DNA of 64,000 nucleotides from Antricoccus suffuscus (GTDB lineage: Bacteria; Actinomycetota; Actinomycetes; Mycobacteriales; Antricoccaceae), in NCBI RefSeq assembly GCF_003003235.1, contig NZ_PVUE01000004.1, positions 62,001 to 126,000 of the forward strand, written 5' to 3'. This document shows, piece by piece, positions 61,518-64,000 of this stretch. Made by a program: the position numbers and the translations under genes. The first letter of the stretch is position 1, and every line of letters starts with the position of its first letter. The notes under the pieces were generated by a model, which had not been told where the DNA came from, made no database searches, and saw only the letters and a list, made by a program, of their open reading frames with translations.

Positions 61518-61635
61518 ATGACAATGATCGATACCGTACGGCCCGTGCTCGGACCTCCGCTCAGCGCTCCGTCGTGCCGCTAAGAAGACAGTCAGGCAGG
61601 CGGGGAAAAGGACCGAGAAGGGCAAATTCATAATC
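61518..61635 (+). other. Short reading frame and run-in to truncated SRPBCC gene
   Basis: ATG 61518 with AACGGAGGA upstream gives a 21-residue peptide that stops at 61583. A +1 frame then reads RRAAKKTVRQAGKRTEKGKF without break into the SRPBCC sequence at 61636. This looks like a gene with a frameshift or deletion. No product can be named. Confidence 0.4.
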
Positions 61636-61902
61636 GTGGTTCGAGTCCAGCGCACCTTTTCCGTCCCCGTCGACAGCGCGAAGGTCGCGGCATACCTTCG
61701 CGACTTCGCCAACGCCGTCCATTGGGATCCAGGCACGATTTCCTGTACGCAATCAACGTCGGGGCCTGTGGCGGTGGGCACCAAGTGGACCAACGTGTCC
61801 AAGGTGCTAAGAAGCGAAACAGAGCTAACCTACGAGCTTACGAAGGACTCCGCCGACCAGATCAAACGCGAAATGCCCGGTATTGTTGGGAAGTACGCGT
61901 AG
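61636..61902 (+). pseudogene. Truncated SRPBCC-family gene
   Basis: The 88-residue frame begins VRVQRTFSVPVDSAKVAAYL with NAVHWDPGTISCTQSTSGPV and GTKWTNVSKVL, the opening of START-like SRPBCC proteins (usual size about 140-150 residues). After TELTYEL the sequence jumps to KDSADQIKREMPGIV and stops, so the second half of the domain is missing and the ligand cavity cannot form. Probably an inactivated gene or one with an internal deletion. Confidence 0.65.
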
Positions 61903-61974
61903 ACGGGGCAGAGCGCGCATTTCGTTGAGCACGGCAGCCAGAACCGATTCAGCCCGCGGCGACGAGGCGATCAG

Positions 61975-62121
61975 TTAGCGGATTTGGGTACGGCGTTCCT
62001 GCTCGCGGATGCGGCCCGAGCTGCGGTCCCATGTGGAGTAATCCGGCGCAAGGAGCCGGTTCATGGCCTTGCCCGCCTTGGCTATATAGCGGGTGATTCC
62101 GGTGTTCCGTCGCGTTTTCAT
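61975..62121 (-). CDS. Hypothetical 48-aa basic protein
   Basis: ATG 62121 to TAA 61977-61975 on the minus strand gives a 48-residue, Arg/Lys-rich peptide starting MKTRRNTGITRYIAKAGKAM and containing DYSTWDRSSGRIREQERRT. It has no recognised domain or membrane segment, and no good ribosome site was seen. It lies divergent to the GlxA-type regulator. Possibly real, as its codons are GC-rich in third positions, but unproven. Confidence 0.3.
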   Translation of the reverse strand: MKTRRNTGITRYIAKAGKAMNRLLAPDYSTWDRSSGRIREQERRTQIR

Positions 62122-62153
62122 GGTTCAAGCATCGGCGTAGTTAGACCCCGTTT

Positions 62154-62196
62154 CCATTGGCAGAAATGACAACTATCATTGGATTACTGCCAATGG
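62154..62196. promoter_or_regulatory. Nested palindrome upstream of the GlxA-type regulator
   Basis: Outer arms CCATTGGCAG (62154-62163) and CTGCCAATGG (62187-62196) are a perfect 10-bp inverted repeat with 23 bases between. Inside, AATGA (62165-62169) and TCATT (62176-62180) form a second palindrome. It lies 19 bp before the ATG at 62215, so it can act as an operator, probably autoregulatory. Confidence 0.65.
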
Positions 62197-62214
62197 TGTG
62201 CGACTATCGACCCC

Positions 62215-63180
62215 ATGCCAGCGAGACAGCGCATCCGTAATGTCGTAGCAATCATTTCCGAGCCGCAGTCGCCATTTGAGCTGAGCGTCGCGGTTGAGGT
62301 GTTCGGCGTGGATCGAGTCGCGGACGGCGTACCGAAATACGACTTCGCGGTCTGCGCGCTCGAGCCAGGGCCGGTCGAGGCGGTCGGTGGTTTTACGATC
62401 ACCACGCCGTACGGGCTCGAACGTACCTCCAGGGCAGATCTGGTTATCGTGCCCACGTGGGCACGGCCGGACACACCGCCGCCGCTGGAGATGGTCGAGG
62501 CGCTTAGAGCGGCTTTGGATAGGGGAGCGATCGTCGCGTCGTTTTGCACCGGCGCCTTCGCGCTGGCGCACGCCGGGCTGCTCGACGCACGCCGATGTAC
62601 GACGCACCACCACCACATCGACGCCTTCCGCGCCGCCTTTCCCGACATCATCGTCGACCCCGATGTGCTGTACGTCAGCGATGGCAGGGTAGTGACCAGT
62701 GCCGGTACGGCGGCCGCGATCGATCTGTGCCTGCACCTGGTTCGCGAGAGCGACGGTGCGGAGGTCGCGACCAAGATCGCCCGCCGGATGGTGGTGCCGC
62801 CGCAGCGCGACGGCGGTCAGGCACAGTTCATCCACAAGCCGGTCGTCGAGTGCCGCGACTCGGCGCTGTCGGAACTGCTCGACCGATTGCTCGCCGATGT
62901 CGCGGCCGAGCACACGGTCGAGGACATGGCAGCGTCGATGTCCATGTCACCTCGCAGCTTCGCGCGCCGATTCGTCGAACAGACCGGCACGACGCCGTAC
63001 AAATGGCTGGTGCAGCAGCGAATCCAATATGCCCAGCACCTTCTCGAGCAGACCGACGATCCGATGGACAAGGTCGCCGTACGGTCCGGTTTCAAGGATG
63101 CCGCGACCATGCGGGTGCATTTCGGTCGGATCGTGAAGACCACGCCGACCGCCTACCGTCGCGCGTTTGCCGGTGTCTAG
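62215..63180 (+). CDS. GlxA-family AraC-type transcriptional regulator (DJ-1/PfpI domain)
   Basis: 321 residues from ATG 62215. The N-terminal DJ-1/PfpI domain (VVAIISEPQSPFELSVAVEV; DLVIVPTW; VASFCTGAFALAHAGLLDAR, with a cysteine in the elbow) is joined to an AraC helix-turn-helix pair (VEDMAASMSMSPRSFARRFV and DPMDKVAVRSGFKDAATMRV). The layout matches GlxA/FtrA proteins, which sense small metabolites or stress. The outer palindrome just upstream is a good candidate for its binding site. Targets are unknown. Confidence 0.93.
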   Translation: MPARQRIRNVVAIISEPQSPFELSVAVEVFGVDRVADGVPKYDFAVCALEPGPVEAVGGFTITTPYGLERTSRADLVIVPTWARPDTPPPLEMVEALRAALDRGAIVASFCTGAFALAHAGLLDARRCTTHHHHIDAFRAAFPDIIVDPDVLYVSDGRVVTSAGTAAAIDLCLHLVRESDGAEVATKIARRMVVPPQRDGGQAQFIHKPVVECRDSALSELLDRLLADVAAEHTVEDMAASMSMSPRSFARRFVEQTGTTPYKWLVQQRIQYAQHLLEQTDDPMDKVAVRSGFKDAATMRVHFGRIVKTTPTAYRRAFAGV

Positions 63181-63291
63181 ATGCGCTCAGCCGCTTCCTT
63201 GTCCCGCCTCCAGTGCCGCGACAAGGGGGAGTTTCGCGTGACAGGGGGTGACGATGCGCCCCTGCCGCGGGTACGTAACGCCGGGTGTGGC

Positions 63292-64000
63292 TTAGGGACG
63301 GACCGCGGGCACGGACGATCGCACCTTCTGCACATACGCGTCGATCTCGGTGCGCAGGTCGTCGAGCTGGGTCGGATCGCCGGCGGCCACTCGGTCCATT
63401 AGCGCGGAGTGCTCGGCGCCGAGCCGTGCCAACAGCGCTTGGTCTACTGCGGGACCGGCATCGAGCAGGACGGGCGCGACTGCGCCGAGCCGTAAAGACA
63501 GTGCTTCGCGGGTCGCGCGTTCCTCGTCGCGTTCGCGTTCGCGTAGCGAGGTACGCCGGGTCGCCGCACTGACCAAGAAGGCAGTCGCCGCGAGCGCGAT
63601 CACCAGCCCGGCAGCGATCCAGCCCCACGGCGGGGTCGGCGGGTCGTAACTGTTGCGGTTGACTTGTGCGATCGAGTGTTCCGCGGCGAGCTGGTCGTAG
63701 AGAAGCGCGAGTTGTCGCACTAAGGGTTCGTTGCCTCCCGAAGGATTCTCGAGGCCGGAGTAGTCGTCAATCAGCGAGTATTTGTTGTATTTCCCGATCC
63801 GCGCGTCGGAGCCGATCTGTGCCGCCTTGACGTCCCCATCCTGGACGACGAAGACGACGGCATCGGGATACTCGGCCGCCATCGCGTTCGCCAGATTGTA
63901 GGGATTAGTGGTCTGGGACGAGTCGGCGACGGCGACCAGCATGGCCCGATTGCCGATGTCCTGGGAGATCGCGGCTATCTCCTTGCGTGGTAGGTCACCG
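63292..64000 (-). CDS. Membrane protein of unknown function, 5' end outside window (Rv1476/TPM-like)
   Basis: The frame on the minus strand is open from the window edge to a stop at 63292. Visible: GDLPRKEIAAISQDIGNRAM then LVAVADSSQ, AAEYPDAVVFVVQDGD and DARIGKYNKYSLIDDYSGLE, then a membrane segment (WGWIAAGLVIALAATAFLVS) and a charged C-terminal helix (RERERDEERATREALSLRLG). The pattern of an outer domain followed by one membrane helix resembles Rv1476-like and TPM proteins, but the family assignment is weak. An ATG at 63942 is probably internal. Confidence 0.5.
   Translation of the reverse strand, partial: GDLPRKEIAAISQDIGNRAMLVAVADSSQTTNPYNLANAMAAEYPDAVVFVVQDGDVKAAQIGSDARIGKYNKYSLIDDYSGLENPSGGNEPLVRQLALLYDQLAAEHSIAQVNRNSYDPPTPPWGWIAAGLVIALAATAFLVSAATRRTSLRERERDEERATREALSLRLGAVAPVLLDAGPAVDQALLARLGAEHSALMDRVAAGDPTQLDDLRTEIDAYVQKVRSSVPAVRP

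Overview
High-GC Actinomycetota chromosome. The evidence is the actinobacterial order gyrB-gyrA-DUF3566-tRNA-Ile-DLW39-tRNA-Ala, a CrgA/DUF881/class E sortase/TrpG block, a DUF2020 lipoprotein, an F420-type (DDN) nitroreductase, a mycothiol-transferase-like DinB protein and many GTG starts. No 16S gene is present, so genus cannot be fixed. The gene content (gyrBA, crgA block) suggests the origin half of the chromosome, but dnaA, dnaN and recF are not next to gyrB. Left end (1-3.2 kb): a truncated methyltransferase, a decayed serine-recombinase fragment, an EVE-domain protein, a VOC protein and a membrane protein/XRE regulator pair. Then lon, whose promoter region carries an HspR-type (HAIR) inverted repeat, a DinB protein, and the gyrase/tRNA block (6.7-12.4 kb), followed by a class A penicillin-binding protein with a PASTA-like tail and a secreted protein ending in an LAYTG sorting signal. 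17.3-27.6 kb is metabolic: a citryl-CoA-lyase-like protein, an acyl-CoA synthetase with an altered P-loop, YchJ and DDN proteins, and a complete narGHJI nitrate reductase operon. 27.8-44 kb holds two tandem paralogous 14-TM exporters with similar upstream elements, two CNNM/CBS (HlyC-type) proteins, a DesK/DesR-like two-component system behind an ABC-2 exporter, ribokinase, an HtrA protease and an L,D-transpeptidase. 44-50 kb: a TPP enzyme, a DUF2020 lipoprotein, NAD synthetase, cyclophilin, and an active rhomboid followed by a rhomboid that has lost its catalytic Ser and His. 50-55.2 kb is a five-gene beta-oxidation-type operon (thiolase, SDR, enoyl-CoA hydratase, two acyl-CoA dehydrogenases). 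55.5-58.6 kb is crgA, DUF881, class E sortase (probable partner of the LAYTG protein), a 51-aa membrane peptide gene and trpG/pabA. 58.6-62.2 kb is accessory-looking: a lipase-like protein, an arrestin/Spo0M-like protein and a truncated SRPBCC gene. The window ends with a GlxA-type regulator behind a nested palindrome and a truncated membrane protein. The most unusual signal is non-coding. Three separate intergenic regions carry tandem arrays of one 21-bp unit (7, 5 and about 6 copies; 21 bp is two helical turns). They coexist with two other dispersed hairpin families: a 17-22 bp-arm palindrome (2 copies) and a roughly 60-bp imperfect hairpin built on TGTGCCGTTT...GCAGCA (3 copies). One hairpin of the last family sits directly beside a 21-bp array. 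Functions are unknown.
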